64,000 nucleotides of DNA from Beggiatoa leptomitoformis (GCF_001305575.3 NZ_CP012373.2:992001-1056000); one strand, 5' to 3'; shown: positions 48,075 to 56,474, counted from the stretch's first letter. The notes: generated by a model not told the origin, from the letters alone. Made by a program: numbers and translations.

Positions 48075-48264
48075 AAAAATGCCTGTTATTTTCCCTTCTC
48101 TCTTTATCTCCTCACTCGCTATACTGCCAACTATTATTTAAGATTGATAAAGCCTTAGCAATATATTGCAAAGTAATTATCTTATTCTAAATAAACAACG
48201 GCGCGTCATAATTATTAAAAATAATGTTCTTTCTGTAAAAAAACTATCAAGGGAGATAAACAAG

Positions 48265-50142
48265 ATGTTATCTGCATTAACCCGTCATCCACTGAGCATT
48301 GCACTCAGTGCCGCATTATTGACTTGCAATCTCAATTTGGCACATGCCGATACAAAACCCGTTACTTGGGAAGATATTTTAAACGACGCGGATACGCCAG
48401 AAGACGTGCTGATGTATGGCATGGGTGTGAAAGCGCAACGCTGGAGCGCGTTAAAAGAAATTAATACCGATAGCGTAAAAATGTTACAACCCGCATGGAG
48501 CTTCTCTTTTGGTGATGAAAAACAACGCGGACAAGAAACCCAAGCAATTCTGCAAGATGGCGTGTTATACGTCACCGCCTCCTACTCCCGTATTTTTGCC
48601 CTAGATGCACGCACAGGGAAACGACTATGGGAATATTCCCACCGTTTACCCGACGATATTCGCCCATGTTGCGACGTGATTAATCGTGGCGCGGCGATTT
48701 ATGGCGATAAAGTCTTTTTTGGCACACTAGACGCGAGTATTGTCGCCCTGAATAAAAACACAGGAAAAGTGGTTTGGAAAGAAAAGTTTGAAGACCACAA
48801 AGTTGGCTACACCATGACAGGCGCACCCACGATTATCAAAGACCAAAAAACAGGGCGCGTTATGCTCATTCATGGCTCTTCAGGTGATGAATTTGGCGTG
48901 GTTGGAAAACTGTTCGCACGTGACCCTGATACAGGGAAAGAAATTTGGATGCGTCCTCTCGTTGAAGGACATATAGGCAGATTAGACGGCAAAGAAAGCA
49001 CGCCAACAGGCAATCCACAAGCCCCTTCTTGGCCACGTGATAAAGAAGGCAAACTGGTAGAAGCATGGAATCATGGCGGTGGCGCACCTTGGCAAAGTGC
49101 CTCGTTTGATGTGGAATCCAACACAATTATTATCGGCGCGGGCAATCCTGCCCCATGGAATGCGTGGGTACGTCATCCGGGGGATAGTTTATTTACCTCT
49201 GGTCAAGCCTATATTGACCCAACCACAGGCGATTTAGTCGGCTTCTACCAACACACCCCCAGCGATACATGGGATTTTTCAGGAAATAACGAAATTGTTT
49301 TGTTTGAATATCAAGATGAAAATGGTAAGCAAATCAAAGCAGGCGCACATGCAGACCGCAACGGTTTTTTCTACATTACCGACCGTACCAAATTGGCAGA
49401 ACGGGGCGTAGCTGAACCAAATAAACCCACTGCATTAATTAACGCCTTCCCTTTTATCGAAGGTGTTAATTGGGCAAGTCATATCGATTTAAAAACAGGA
49501 CGACCTGTAGAAGTAGAAGGACATCGTCCGCCGTTGCCTGAAGGCGATGAAAAGCGTGGCAAAGCCGTTGAAGTTTCCCCCCCATTTTTAGGCGGTAAAA
49601 ACTGGAATCCAATGGCATATAGCCAAGATACAGGCTGGTTTTACTTAGGCGCGAACCAATGGAAAGAAAGCTATTGGACAGAAAATTGTACTTATCGTGC
49701 GGGTTCTGCATTCCTCTGCATGGGTTTCCGTATTGCCCGCATGTTTGATGACCATGTTGGCACACTGCGCGCGATTAACCCCAAAACGGGCAAAGTAGAA
49801 TGGGAACATAAAGAAAAAATGCCCTTATGGTCAGGGGTACTAGCCACTGCGGGTAATCTCATTTTTACAGGGACAGGAGAAGGTTATGTTAAAGCCTTTA
49901 ACGCCAAAACGGGCGAAGAATTATGGCAATTTCAAACAGGTTCAGGGGTAATTTCTAGCCCGATTACATGGGAAATGGACGGCGAACAATACATCGGTCT
50001 TGCCTCTGGTTACGGCGGAGCAGTGCCATTATGGGGCGGAGACATGGCAGAACTAACCAAACCGATTAAACAAGGCGGTTCATTCTGGGTATTTAAAATA
50101 CCTACATGGGCAAAATCACTGGTAAAAGAAGCCAACAAATAA
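48265..50142 (+). CDS. PQQ-dependent alcohol dehydrogenase, ExaA/PedE-like (Ca2+ type)
   Basis: 625 residues from the ATG at 48265, with GGGAG 9 bases upstream. The in-frame start at 48166 would bury the signal peptide. The signal peptide ends at LNLAHA-DTKP, so the enzyme is periplasmic. It is an eight-bladed quinoprotein with the vicinal disulfide C135-C136 in RPCCDVINRGAA, metal ligands E209 (GSSGDEF) and N294 (GAGNPAPWN), and catalytic Asp D337 in SDTWDFSG. The position two residues on is S339. Lanthanide enzymes (XoxF, PedH) have Asp there, so this is predicted to use Ca2+. KTGRPVEVEGHRPP and GSGVISSPITWEMDGEQY resemble ethanol dehydrogenases more than MxaF. No cytochrome c or pqq genes are adjacent. 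Confidence 0.92.
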   Translation: MLSALTRHPLSIALSAALLTCNLNLAHADTKPVTWEDILNDADTPEDVLMYGMGVKAQRWSALKEINTDSVKMLQPAWSFSFGDEKQRGQETQAILQDGVLYVTASYSRIFALDARTGKRLWEYSHRLPDDIRPCCDVINRGAAIYGDKVFFGTLDASIVALNKNTGKVVWKEKFEDHKVGYTMTGAPTIIKDQKTGRVMLIHGSSGDEFGVVGKLFARDPDTGKEIWMRPLVEGHIGRLDGKESTPTGNPQAPSWPRDKEGKLVEAWNHGGGAPWQSASFDVESNTIIIGAGNPAPWNAWVRHPGDSLFTSGQAYIDPTTGDLVGFYQHTPSDTWDFSGNNEIVLFEYQDENGKQIKAGAHADRNGFFYITDRTKLAERGVAEPNKPTALINAFPFIEGVNWASHIDLKTGRPVEVEGHRPPLPEGDEKRGKAVEVSPPFLGGKNWNPMAYSQDTGWFYLGANQWKESYWTENCTYRAGSAFLCMGFRIARMFDDHVGTLRAINPKTGKVEWEHKEKMPLWSGVLATAGNLIFTGTGEGYVKAFNAKTGEELWQFQTGSGVISSPITWEMDGEQYIGLASGYGGAVPLWGGDMAELTKPIKQGGSFWVFKIPTWAKSLVKEANK

Positions 50143-50229
50143 CACAAACATTACCTGAATCAGAATGCTCAGAATACATTGAATTAAATATCAATAATGC
50201 TGAAAATACTGATACAAACTGTTAATTAA

Positions 50230-50263
50230 AAGAATGCCTAACGTTTACTCGTTTGGCATTCTT
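50230..50263 (+). terminator. Hairpin after the PQQ dehydrogenase gene
   Basis: AAGAATGCC at 50230-50238 pairs exactly with GGCATTCTT at 50255-50263, and the stem extends inward with one mismatch (13 of 14). There is no T-run after it, so termination strength is uncertain. Confidence 0.55.
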
Positions 50264-50290
50264 AAAACAAGCCCATAAGGATGTTATTTG

Positions 50291-50890
50291 ATGCGTTCAT
50301 TTTCCGCCCTATTTTTCCTCTCCATTCTACTTATAACTAATAGCTATGCAGACGACACAACGGACAACTCAGAACCCCTGCTGGTTATCAATGGTTGCGT
50401 GATTCAGCCGAAAACCATTTGCCAAAAAGCAGACTTGCGCAATGCAGACTTACGACACGCACAACTGATGCAAGCAGATTTAAGCGGTGCAAACCTACAA
50501 GGTGCAAATTTAGCACGAGCAGATTTACGACATATCAACTTAACAGGGGCGAATCTACAAGATGCTAATTTACTAGCCGTAGATGCTTGGGCGGGATTTT
50601 TACAAGGGGCAAACTTACAAAATGCGTCATTAATTGGAGCAAACCTAGAATTTGCCCGTTTAAGTGCGACAAACCTAGAAAATGCCAACTTAGAAGGTGC
50701 GGATTTAGAAATGGCCATGTTACCAAAAGCAAAACTCATCAACGCCAATTTACGCAACACCAACCTACAAGAAACCAAATTTTATAATACCGACCTTTAT
50801 GGCGCGGATTTAACAGGGGCAAAAATACGTTACACCATTTTCCAAGATGCACAAATGGAAAAATGCACCGCTTGCCCTGTCAATTGGTAA
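50291..50890 (+). CDS. Exported pentapeptide-repeat protein
   Basis: 199 residues from the ATG at 50291. The signal peptide is RSFSALFFLSILLITNSYA, so it is exported. From about residue 45 there are roughly 27 pentapeptides of the A(D/N)Lxx form (ADLSGANLQGANLARADL and so on), which build a right-handed quadrilateral beta-helix. One irregular turn (VDAWAGFLQG) occurs in the middle. Cys residues lie before the repeats (NGCVIQPKTIC) and after them (EKCTACPVNW), possibly forming disulfide caps. The role of exported members is unknown. Downstream co-transcription with the dehydrogenase is unlikely because of the hairpin at 50230. Confidence 0.85.
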   Translation: MRSFSALFFLSILLITNSYADDTTDNSEPLLVINGCVIQPKTICQKADLRNADLRHAQLMQADLSGANLQGANLARADLRHINLTGANLQDANLLAVDAWAGFLQGANLQNASLIGANLEFARLSATNLENANLEGADLEMAMLPKAKLINANLRNTNLQETKFYNTDLYGADLTGAKIRYTIFQDAQMEKCTACPVNW

Positions 50891-50974
50891 AGAGTAAAGA
50901 CAACATTTAACCTCTCTCTAACCCTCTCCACCAACAGAGAGAGGATAAAACCGCAACCCTAAACACACACAAAA

Positions 50975-51946
50975 CTACACAACTAACAATCCTTGTTTAT
51001 CAGCTACCTGAACTGTTGCTTGTGTTCCTGCATTAAACTCTAAAAAATCACTTTCTATTCCATCGCTAAAAATGATGCCATTCTCAGCCATTTGCGACAC
51101 AATAACCAAAGGGTTTGAAGAAGTGACCTTACCAAAAACACAATTTGCTGAAGAAATCGCACTCACAAAAGGTTCACGAACAGTAAAGCGCAAATAATCA
51201 GCATCCCATCCGAAACCGCTTTCTGGTTTAGACGCGCCGACTGACGTGGCGATTTTTTTCTCCGCTTTCTTTTCTGATTCTGACAACGCTTGTGAAATCG
51301 CCGTTGCACCCATCAACAAACTTTTTAACCAACCAGTTGACCCCAAGCCCGTAGAAACAATCACACCACTAGAAGACTGATTTTCATTAAAATGACCTGA
51401 TGCGATTTGATAACGCGCTGAACTATGCGACCGTGTACCGATAAACAAATCATTAACCGCATACAACTGTAACCCATTATTTAACAAGGCTTGTGCCATT
51501 GTCACCGTTTTTAAAGGGCGACGATGTGTAAATACCTCAGGCACAATCATTTTTAAATCTTTAACCGTAAAGGGCAATAAAACCCCATCATAACGACGTG
51601 AATCTGGATTAACGCCAATAACCGCCTGTCCATCAAGATACTTTAACGTATTTGCAACCAAACCATCTTGACCTAACACAACAACCGTATCCTCAGCCGC
51701 AAAAATAAAATTCGACAAATAACGACGGTCTAATAACTGCACACGTCCTAACTGATTTAATAATAAAACAGCTTGCTCAATCGCCTGTTGATAAGTTTCA
51801 TGCTCTTCCAAATACTCAGAGAAATCCGCACCAAATTGTTCTACATAAAATTTCGCTTGAGAACGGGTATTAAACCGCGCTTTCAACTCATCTAAACGAG
51901 TATGGCGAGTGACCAAAATAATTTTATTTTCAGTTGTGCGAAACAT
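50975..51946 (-). CDS. NAD kinase-like protein (diverged)
   Basis: 323 residues. The layout follows ATP-NAD kinases: N-terminal Rossmann-like part with VVVLGQDGLVANTLKYL in place of the GGDG loop (here GQDG), VIGVNPDSRRYDGVLLPF, then VNDLFIGTRSHSSARYQI (normally a conserved NE/ND motif), and STGLGSTGWLKSLL in place of the glycine-rich STPTGSTA loop. An insert of about 30 residues (SESEKKAEKKIATSVG) interrupts the C-terminal domain. The Asp of the catalytic loop is kept, so kinase activity is possible, but the substrate may differ. It is monocistronic on the minus strand. Confidence 0.75.
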   Translation of the reverse strand: MFRTTENKIILVTRHTRLDELKARFNTRSQAKFYVEQFGADFSEYLEEHETYQQAIEQAVLLLNQLGRVQLLDRRYLSNFIFAAEDTVVVLGQDGLVANTLKYLDGQAVIGVNPDSRRYDGVLLPFTVKDLKMIVPEVFTHRRPLKTVTMAQALLNNGLQLYAVNDLFIGTRSHSSARYQIASGHFNENQSSSGVIVSTGLGSTGWLKSLLMGATAISQALSESEKKAEKKIATSVGASKPESGFGWDADYLRFTVREPFVSAISSANCVFGKVTSSNPLVIVSQMAENGIIFSDGIESDFLEFNAGTQATVQVADKQGLLVV

Positions 51947-52150
51947 TACTTTATCACCTCAATAATTATTTTAAGCAAAATGAGGTTAATGAAGGGCGAG
52001 AATTGCGTGGAAAACAACACAAGGCAGAAAACACCTGTAGCACCAAATAAACCAAAATAATCAACCAACTAATCGGTTTTAATACGATAAGTTCTGATTT
52101 ATTTGGCACTAACCTAAGCGGGTTATATTTATAATGCGTATTCAGCACAT

Positions 52151-52714
52151 TTAGCGATTTAAATACTCGATGGCGTGCCAATCTTTCTGATAAACAAACT
52201 TATGCACAGACCCATAATCTACTTTAAAACAAAACGATTTCTGTAGCGGAATTTCTAATAATAAAGCAATCAAGGCACGAATCACGCCCGCGTGAGTCAC
52301 AATAGAAACCTGTTGATAGTCCTGTTGAATTAACTCATTCCAAAAATCCTGACAACGCGCAGAAAGCGTTTGATAACTCTCTCCTCTTGGCGGAGCGATA
52401 CGCACAAAATCGTCCGTCCACTTTTGCAACTGCTCTGGATTAATGTCGTTAAAATTCTTCATTTCCCACTCACCAAAATTTAGCTCCATAATCCGCGAAT
52501 CGCTTATTACATTTCCTCCTAAGTTTTCAGCAAGTTGAATACAACGTCCTGACGGACTGCTAATAATAACACCGTCCTTGTCTAGTTCCGTTAATTTCTT
52601 TTTAACCAACATCACGTCTTCTGCGAAACTATCGGCAAGTGCAATGTCTGATTGCCCATAGCAAACGCCACTCAAGACGGCTGGTGTAGTATGTCGAATG
52701 AGATAGATGTCCAA
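52151..52714 (-). CDS. cobC: Alpha-ribazole phosphatase-like histidine phosphatase
   Basis: About 187 residues if begun at the TTG at 52714, giving the expected N-terminus (L/M)DIYLIRHTTPAV; a longer frame reaches 52777. The phosphohistidine motif is LIRHTTP, the second His is in SIVTHAGVIRALIALLLE, and NFGEWEMKNFNDI matches the phosphoglycerate-mutase-like family. It removes phosphate from alpha-ribazole-5'-phosphate (or adenosylcobalamin-phosphate) in lower-ligand assembly of B12. It overlaps the end of cobS by 43 bp on the same strand, which supports the pairing. No ATG or clear ribosome-binding site is available, so the exact start is uncertain. Confidence 0.85.
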   Translation of the reverse strand: MDIYLIRHTTPAVLSGVCYGQSDIALADSFAEDVMLVKKKLTELDKDGVIISSPSGRCIQLAENLGGNVISDSRIMELNFGEWEMKNFNDINPEQLQKWTDDFVRIAPPRGESYQTLSARCQDFWNELIQQDYQQVSIVTHAGVIRALIALLLEIPLQKSFCFKVDYGSVHKFVYQKDWHAIEYLNR

Positions 52715-53472
52715 AATTCTGTCGTTATCGTGAGGTAGAAAAGCAATTCTGTCAGTTGTTGGGTCGCGCCCAAGCAATCACCGGTATATCCCCCAATCTG
52801 TTTATTAAAATAGTGTCTCAGATAAAAGGTGAGGAAAAAAACGGGAACGATTGCCAATAAACAGCCGTAACTTGGCAGAAGCATAAACGGTGCGACACCC
52901 AATAAACCCGCAATAATCAGCGCGGTTAATGACGTTCCCTTAGCAATTGGTTTAGCTTTGCTATCATCATTTTCCCGCACGTAAGTTGCTGTGGCAATTA
53001 TCGTGTTGGTGGCGAAACGGCTTATACTATGTCCTGCGATTAATGCATAGGGAATTAATTCAGGCGACATTGCCGTCAATGCGGAAAATTTTAACAATAA
53101 TGTTAAATTCATGCCAATAGTACCATAAGACCCGACCCTCGAATCCTTCATAATTTCTAAGATACGTATTTTTGTCCAACCTCCGCCAAAACCGTCGCAT
53201 ACATCAGCTAACCCATCTTCATGAAATGCGCCAGTAAGTAAAATAGACGCAATCATGCTCAGTAACACCGCAATATTTAAGCTAAATAATAAATCTGCTA
53301 AGAGAAAAATTAAAGCGGCAAATCCACCGACTATCCAACCCATTAGCGGGAAATATTTTGTTGCCTGACTTAAATACGCATCAGAATAACCAACCCATGC
53401 AGGACACGGTAAACGGGTATAAAACATTAACGCAATGAAAAATAGTTGTAATTCTTTTTTAAAGAAGGACAT
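52672..53472 (-). CDS. cobS: Adenosylcobinamide-GDP ribazoletransferase
   Basis: 266 residues. CobS joins adenosylcobinamide-GDP with alpha-ribazole at the inner membrane. The start SFFKKELQLFFIALMFYTRLP is characteristic, followed by YFPLMGWIVGG, then GAFHEDGLADVCDGFGGGW with the metal-binding acidic residues, and KDSRVGSYG. About six TM segments are visible. A later IGGYTGDCLGATQQLTELL is also typical. It overlaps cobC. The remaining nucleotide-loop genes (cobU, cobT) are not nearby and no cobalamin riboswitch was seen upstream. Confidence 0.95.
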   Translation of the reverse strand: MSFFKKELQLFFIALMFYTRLPCPAWVGYSDAYLSQATKYFPLMGWIVGGFAALIFLLADLLFSLNIAVLLSMIASILLTGAFHEDGLADVCDGFGGGWTKIRILEIMKDSRVGSYGTIGMNLTLLLKFSALTAMSPELIPYALIAGHSISRFATNTIIATATYVRENDDSKAKPIAKGTSLTALIIAGLLGVAPFMLLPSYGCLLAIVPVFFLTFYLRHYFNKQIGGYTGDCLGATQQLTELLFYLTITTEFWTSISFDILHQPS

Positions 53473-53761
53473 GAGGAGAACTTAGGGTTTTTGGGCATGA
53501 GACCAAATGTCTACATGAAAAGCGCATGTTAAGTGGTATTAATGCTTATTACAAGGTGTTAAAAAATAAATAAATTGTCATCTCGTCTAAGGATTTTTTT
53601 CTTATTTATATTAGACCGTTTACAACAATCAATGCTTAAGTGCGAGAAAGTTTTTAACTATTCAGCCACTCGCTTTTTTAAAAAGAAGAGCGGAGGGGAA
53701 TTTATTAAAAAAGCATAAACCCCCCTCAACAAAGAAAGGCATAAGAAAGGACTAAGACAAC

Positions 53762-54328
53762 CTAATTAGAACGAAAAAACCTATCTCCACCATTCGGCAA
53801 ATAATGTCTTACATAACGACTATTTAAAGTAACCGTACTCTGTAACTCACCAAAAGCAGAAGTGGGCGCGCCATTTTTCGCAAAACCCGTTGCGACAAAA
53901 ATATCAGGAACAGAGACATGAAAGAAATTAACATCAACCCGTCCACTTCTATCAATCCATACCTTCAAATAAACATCAGGGTTATTAAAACTTCCCCAAC
54001 TAACATCTTCAGGATTAGCATAAAAAAACCCCCAAATAACCCTATCTCCGCCACTGGTTTGCTCTTCCCCACCTTTACGCCATACTGTTCGTATTTCACG
54101 CGATTGTGTTTCGCCTTCAACAGTGCGTATGGTTGCAACAGCAAATAACTCCTGCCCACTGTTATCAAAAAAAGTAAAGCCATCGGCTGAGTTTTGTAAG
54201 GTAGATAGCTGATTATTTTCCCCCACATCTAACAACGTATTTTGTACAATTTGCCGTAATGTATCGGGTTCTGCTGCCGTTACCGAGTACGAAGCTAACC
54301 CCAGTAAAAACAATATAATATATCGCAT
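53762..54328 (-). CDS. Exported hypothetical protein, 188 residues
   Basis: No family recognised. The signal peptide RYIILFLLGLASYSVTAA-EPD predicts export to the periplasm. The mature part (~170 residues) is mostly beta-rich with alternating hydrophobic patterns (DGFTFFDNSGQELFAVATI, VDVNFFHVSVPDIFVATGF) and no Cys. A Gly/Asp-Arg motif occurs twice (SGGDRVIWGFF and NGGDRFFRSN). It lies 46 bp downstream of the LprI-like gene on the same strand, so the two small exported proteins may share a transcript. Confidence 0.65.
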   Translation of the reverse strand: MRYIILFLLGLASYSVTAAEPDTLRQIVQNTLLDVGENNQLSTLQNSADGFTFFDNSGQELFAVATIRTVEGETQSREIRTVWRKGGEEQTSGGDRVIWGFFYANPEDVSWGSFNNPDVYLKVWIDRSGRVDVNFFHVSVPDIFVATGFAKNGAPTSAFGELQSTVTLNSRYVRHYLPNGGDRFFRSN

Positions 54329-54374
54329 AATATCTCTCTATAAAGAAAATACGCCCATACACTAAAATAACCCA

Positions 54375-54752
54375 TTATTCAGGGGCATCTAAAATAGCAT
54401 TTAACTCGGCTGTTCTTTCCAGCGTTATATCACGTAAACAACCACTTAAAAAAGCAGCAAATCCAGTACCGCCACGCGCGTTATAAGTCGCAAACTCACA
54501 ATGATCATCCCGAAATTTAATCCATGACTTTTGCGCTGTGACGAGTAACGCTTTTTGTTCTGCGGTAAGGTCGTTTTTCATTACTTTTTTGTAAGTCGTG
54601 TTCAAATCATCATCAGCCGCTTTATACGACAACTCGACACAATAGTTTTCCTCATAAGTGCCTTGCGGGTTTTCACAGTCAACATCAGGCGTATCTTTGG
54701 CAAAAGCACTAATAGAACAGACAATAAAACCAAACAATATTAATGAACGCAT
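54375..54752 (-). CDS. LprI/DUF1311 family exported protein
   Basis: 125 residues. Signal peptide RSLILFGFIVCSISAFA-KDTP. The mature part shows the DUF1311 pattern: DCENPQGTYEENYCVELSYKAADDDLNTTYKKVM, then LLVTAQKSWIKFRDDHCEF and SGCLRDITLERTAEL, with four Cys residues expected to form disulfides. Some family members inhibit lysozyme; others have unknown roles. It is followed by the 188-residue exported protein and diverges from amiC, with about 130 bp between. Confidence 0.85.
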   Translation of the reverse strand: MRSLILFGFIVCSISAFAKDTPDVDCENPQGTYEENYCVELSYKAADDDLNTTYKKVMKNDLTAEQKALLVTAQKSWIKFRDDHCEFATYNARGGTGFAAFLSGCLRDITLERTAELNAILDAPE

Positions 54753-54884
54753 AATTTTTACCTATGATGAATAAAGAGTGTTTCCGTGCGATACAAGATA
54801 GAGGAGAGGTTGTTATTTGACAACTAGCTAGATACTCTTATGCACAGTTTATGCATTCTCAATATTTTTTATTCGAGCAAAACA

Positions 54885-56207
54885 ATGTGGAATTTACATA
54901 AAGCACCCATTTTTTTATTTTTTTTACTGTTATCGCCCATTTTTACCATACAAGCAGAAAGCAACCAGCTTTTAGGAATGCGCCTTAGTGCTGAAAATAG
55001 TAATAATGCCCAAGTATCGCTAGACCTTAACAGCCCTGTCCGTTACACCCTCTTTACCCTATCAAACCCAGAACGACTAGTTATTGACCTAGAAAACACC
55101 ACCCTTGCAACCACCCTTGCAGGCATTTCAAAAAATAGCGCAATTATTCAAGGTGTTCGTAGCGCACCACGTAATGCAAACGACCTGCGGGTTGTCTTTG
55201 ATTTACGAATGCCCGTCCGCACCAAAAGTTTTTTACTAAAACCTGCGGGCATGATTGGGCATCGCCTAACAATTGATATTTACAACGCAAATGCAAGCGT
55301 GAATGCAACACCCATTTCTCCCACACCGAACCGCAATTTGTCACAAGCGGCGGTTATTACGCCAACACAACCCTCCACCCTTGCCAGTCAATCTACCCGC
55401 AAAACAACCGCCACCCGCACAACGCCTATTCCACAAACCAATACCCGCCCGCTCCCAATCTCGCCACTGCCAACCCGCGACGGCAAAGGACGAGAAATTA
55501 TTGTTGCAATTGATGCAGGACATGGCGGTATAGACCCCGGTGCAATTGGTAATCAAGGCACTTATGAAAAAAATGTCGTATTAGCAATTGCGCGTCAACT
55601 AGCCCTATTAGTTGATAAAGAATATGGTATGCGCCCCATCTTAATCCGAGATGGCGATTACTTCTTAAAACTACGAGAACGAATTGATTTAGCCCGTCAA
55701 TATCAAGCCGATTTATTTATTTCTATTCACGCCGATGCAGTCGCCGAAGGAAATAACAATGCACGGGGTTCATCGGTTTACATGCTCTCGCAACGTGGGG
55801 CAAGCAGTGAAGCCGCGTTATGGCTGGCAGAAAAAGAAAACGCCGTAGATTTATTAGGTGGTGTAAGCCTAAACGACAAAGATGAATTATTAGCCTCCGT
55901 TTTACTAGATTTATCCCAAACAGGCACACTAGAAGCCAGCGCACATGCAGCGGAACAAATATTAAACGGCTTGCGTCAAATTAATAAAACCCATCTATCT
56001 AAAGTACAACGTGCAGGCTTTTTAGTGCTGCGTTCCCCTGATATTCCTTCGGTATTAATAGAAACCGCGTTTATTTCTAACCTTGAAGAAGAACGCAAAT
56101 TAAACGACCCCAATTATCAACGCCAACTAGCCCAAGCCATTTTACAAGGCATACGGGGTTATTTTGCAAAATACGCCCCCCCTGGTACTTTGCTAGTACA
56201 ACGGTAG
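54885..56207 (+). CDS. amiC: N-acetylmuramoyl-L-alanine amidase (AmiC-like)
   Basis: 440 residues from the ATG at 54885. The ATG at 54840 adds 15 residues before the signal peptide. The signal peptide ends near TIQAES. The N-terminal AMIN domain (about 30-135) is LGMRLSAENSNNAQVSLDLNS, RLVIDLENT; a Pro/Thr/Ala-rich linker follows (about 140-205), then the Amidase_3 domain with Zn-binding AIDAGHGGIDPGAIG, Glu in TYEKNVVLAIA, ISIHADAV and catalytic IETAFISNLEEE. It cleaves septal peptidoglycan during cell separation. AMIN directs it to the division site. mutL, a frequent neighbour, is absent. The region after it is a repeat and relic zone. Confidence 0.93.
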   Translation: MWNLHKAPIFLFFLLLSPIFTIQAESNQLLGMRLSAENSNNAQVSLDLNSPVRYTLFTLSNPERLVIDLENTTLATTLAGISKNSAIIQGVRSAPRNANDLRVVFDLRMPVRTKSFLLKPAGMIGHRLTIDIYNANASVNATPISPTPNRNLSQAAVITPTQPSTLASQSTRKTTATRTTPIPQTNTRPLPISPLPTRDGKGREIIVAIDAGHGGIDPGAIGNQGTYEKNVVLAIARQLALLVDKEYGMRPILIRDGDYFLKLRERIDLARQYQADLFISIHADAVAEGNNNARGSSVYMLSQRGASSEAALWLAEKENAVDLLGGVSLNDKDELLASVLLDLSQTGTLEASAHAAEQILNGLRQINKTHLSKVQRAGFLVLRSPDIPSVLIETAFISNLEEERKLNDPNYQRQLAQAILQGIRGYFAKYAPPGTLLVQR

Positions 56208-56264
56208 AAGATAAAAACTACCCAACTTCCCGCTGAAAATCCCGATTCAGACCACACACCGCCT

Positions 56265-56290
56265 ACCGATATCAGAACCATGCTTGATAT
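56265..56290 (+). pseudogene. Relic of a second copy of the restriction-gene start
   Basis: 26 bases matching 23 of 26 bases at 56792-56817, the leader and first codons of the restriction-modification gene. The relic ATG is at 56280 (ATGCTTGATAT versus ATGCTCAATAT). It is cut at a TA by an IS630-type end that begins at 56290. Confidence 0.55.
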
Positions 56291-56355
56291 AGTAACCATA
56301 TTTTAAAAAGAGAATAAGAAATGACCTATTCAACAGATTTCCGTAAAAAAGTATT
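56290..56355 (+). mobile_element. Truncated end of an IS630-type element
   Basis: 66 bases that match, with 3 mismatches, the orfA-side end of the complete element at 59403-60278. They include the terminal TAGTAACC, the leader and the first codons of transposase orfA (ATG at 56321). The match stops abruptly at a palindrome. A TA precedes the end, as expected for this family. Confidence 0.75.
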
Positions 56356-56386
56356 GCTCGTTACCAAGCTCTGCTTGGTAACGAGC
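56356..56386. repeat. Perfect 14-bp-arm palindrome
   Basis: GCTCGTTACCAAGC at 56356-56369 pairs exactly with 56373-56386 around the loop TCT. It abuts the truncated IS end. It has the look of a dispersed REP/MITE-type palindrome, but only one copy is in this window. Confidence 0.65.
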
Positions 56387-56390
56387 ATCA

Positions 56391-56468
56391 GGCGAACTGG
56401 GCGATTACCGCTGGGGCGTAACCCGAAAACAAGCCATGTTGGCATGGGAAAAAGATAAAATTGCTTGA
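56391..56468 (+). pseudogene. C-terminal gene fragment
   Basis: 25 codons ending in TGA, reading GELGDYRWGVTRKQ then AMLAWEKDKIA. The amino-acid pattern is protein-like but has no start and no ribosome site. It follows the palindrome directly and is not the C-terminus of the neighbouring restriction gene. Parent family not recognised. Confidence 0.35.
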
Positions 56469-56474
56469 ATATCG

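Noticed and set aside
48265-50142. Annotation as lanthanide-dependent XoxF methanol dehydrogenase
   Set aside because: The position two residues after the catalytic Asp is Ser, not Asp, and surrounding motifs match ExaA/PedE better.
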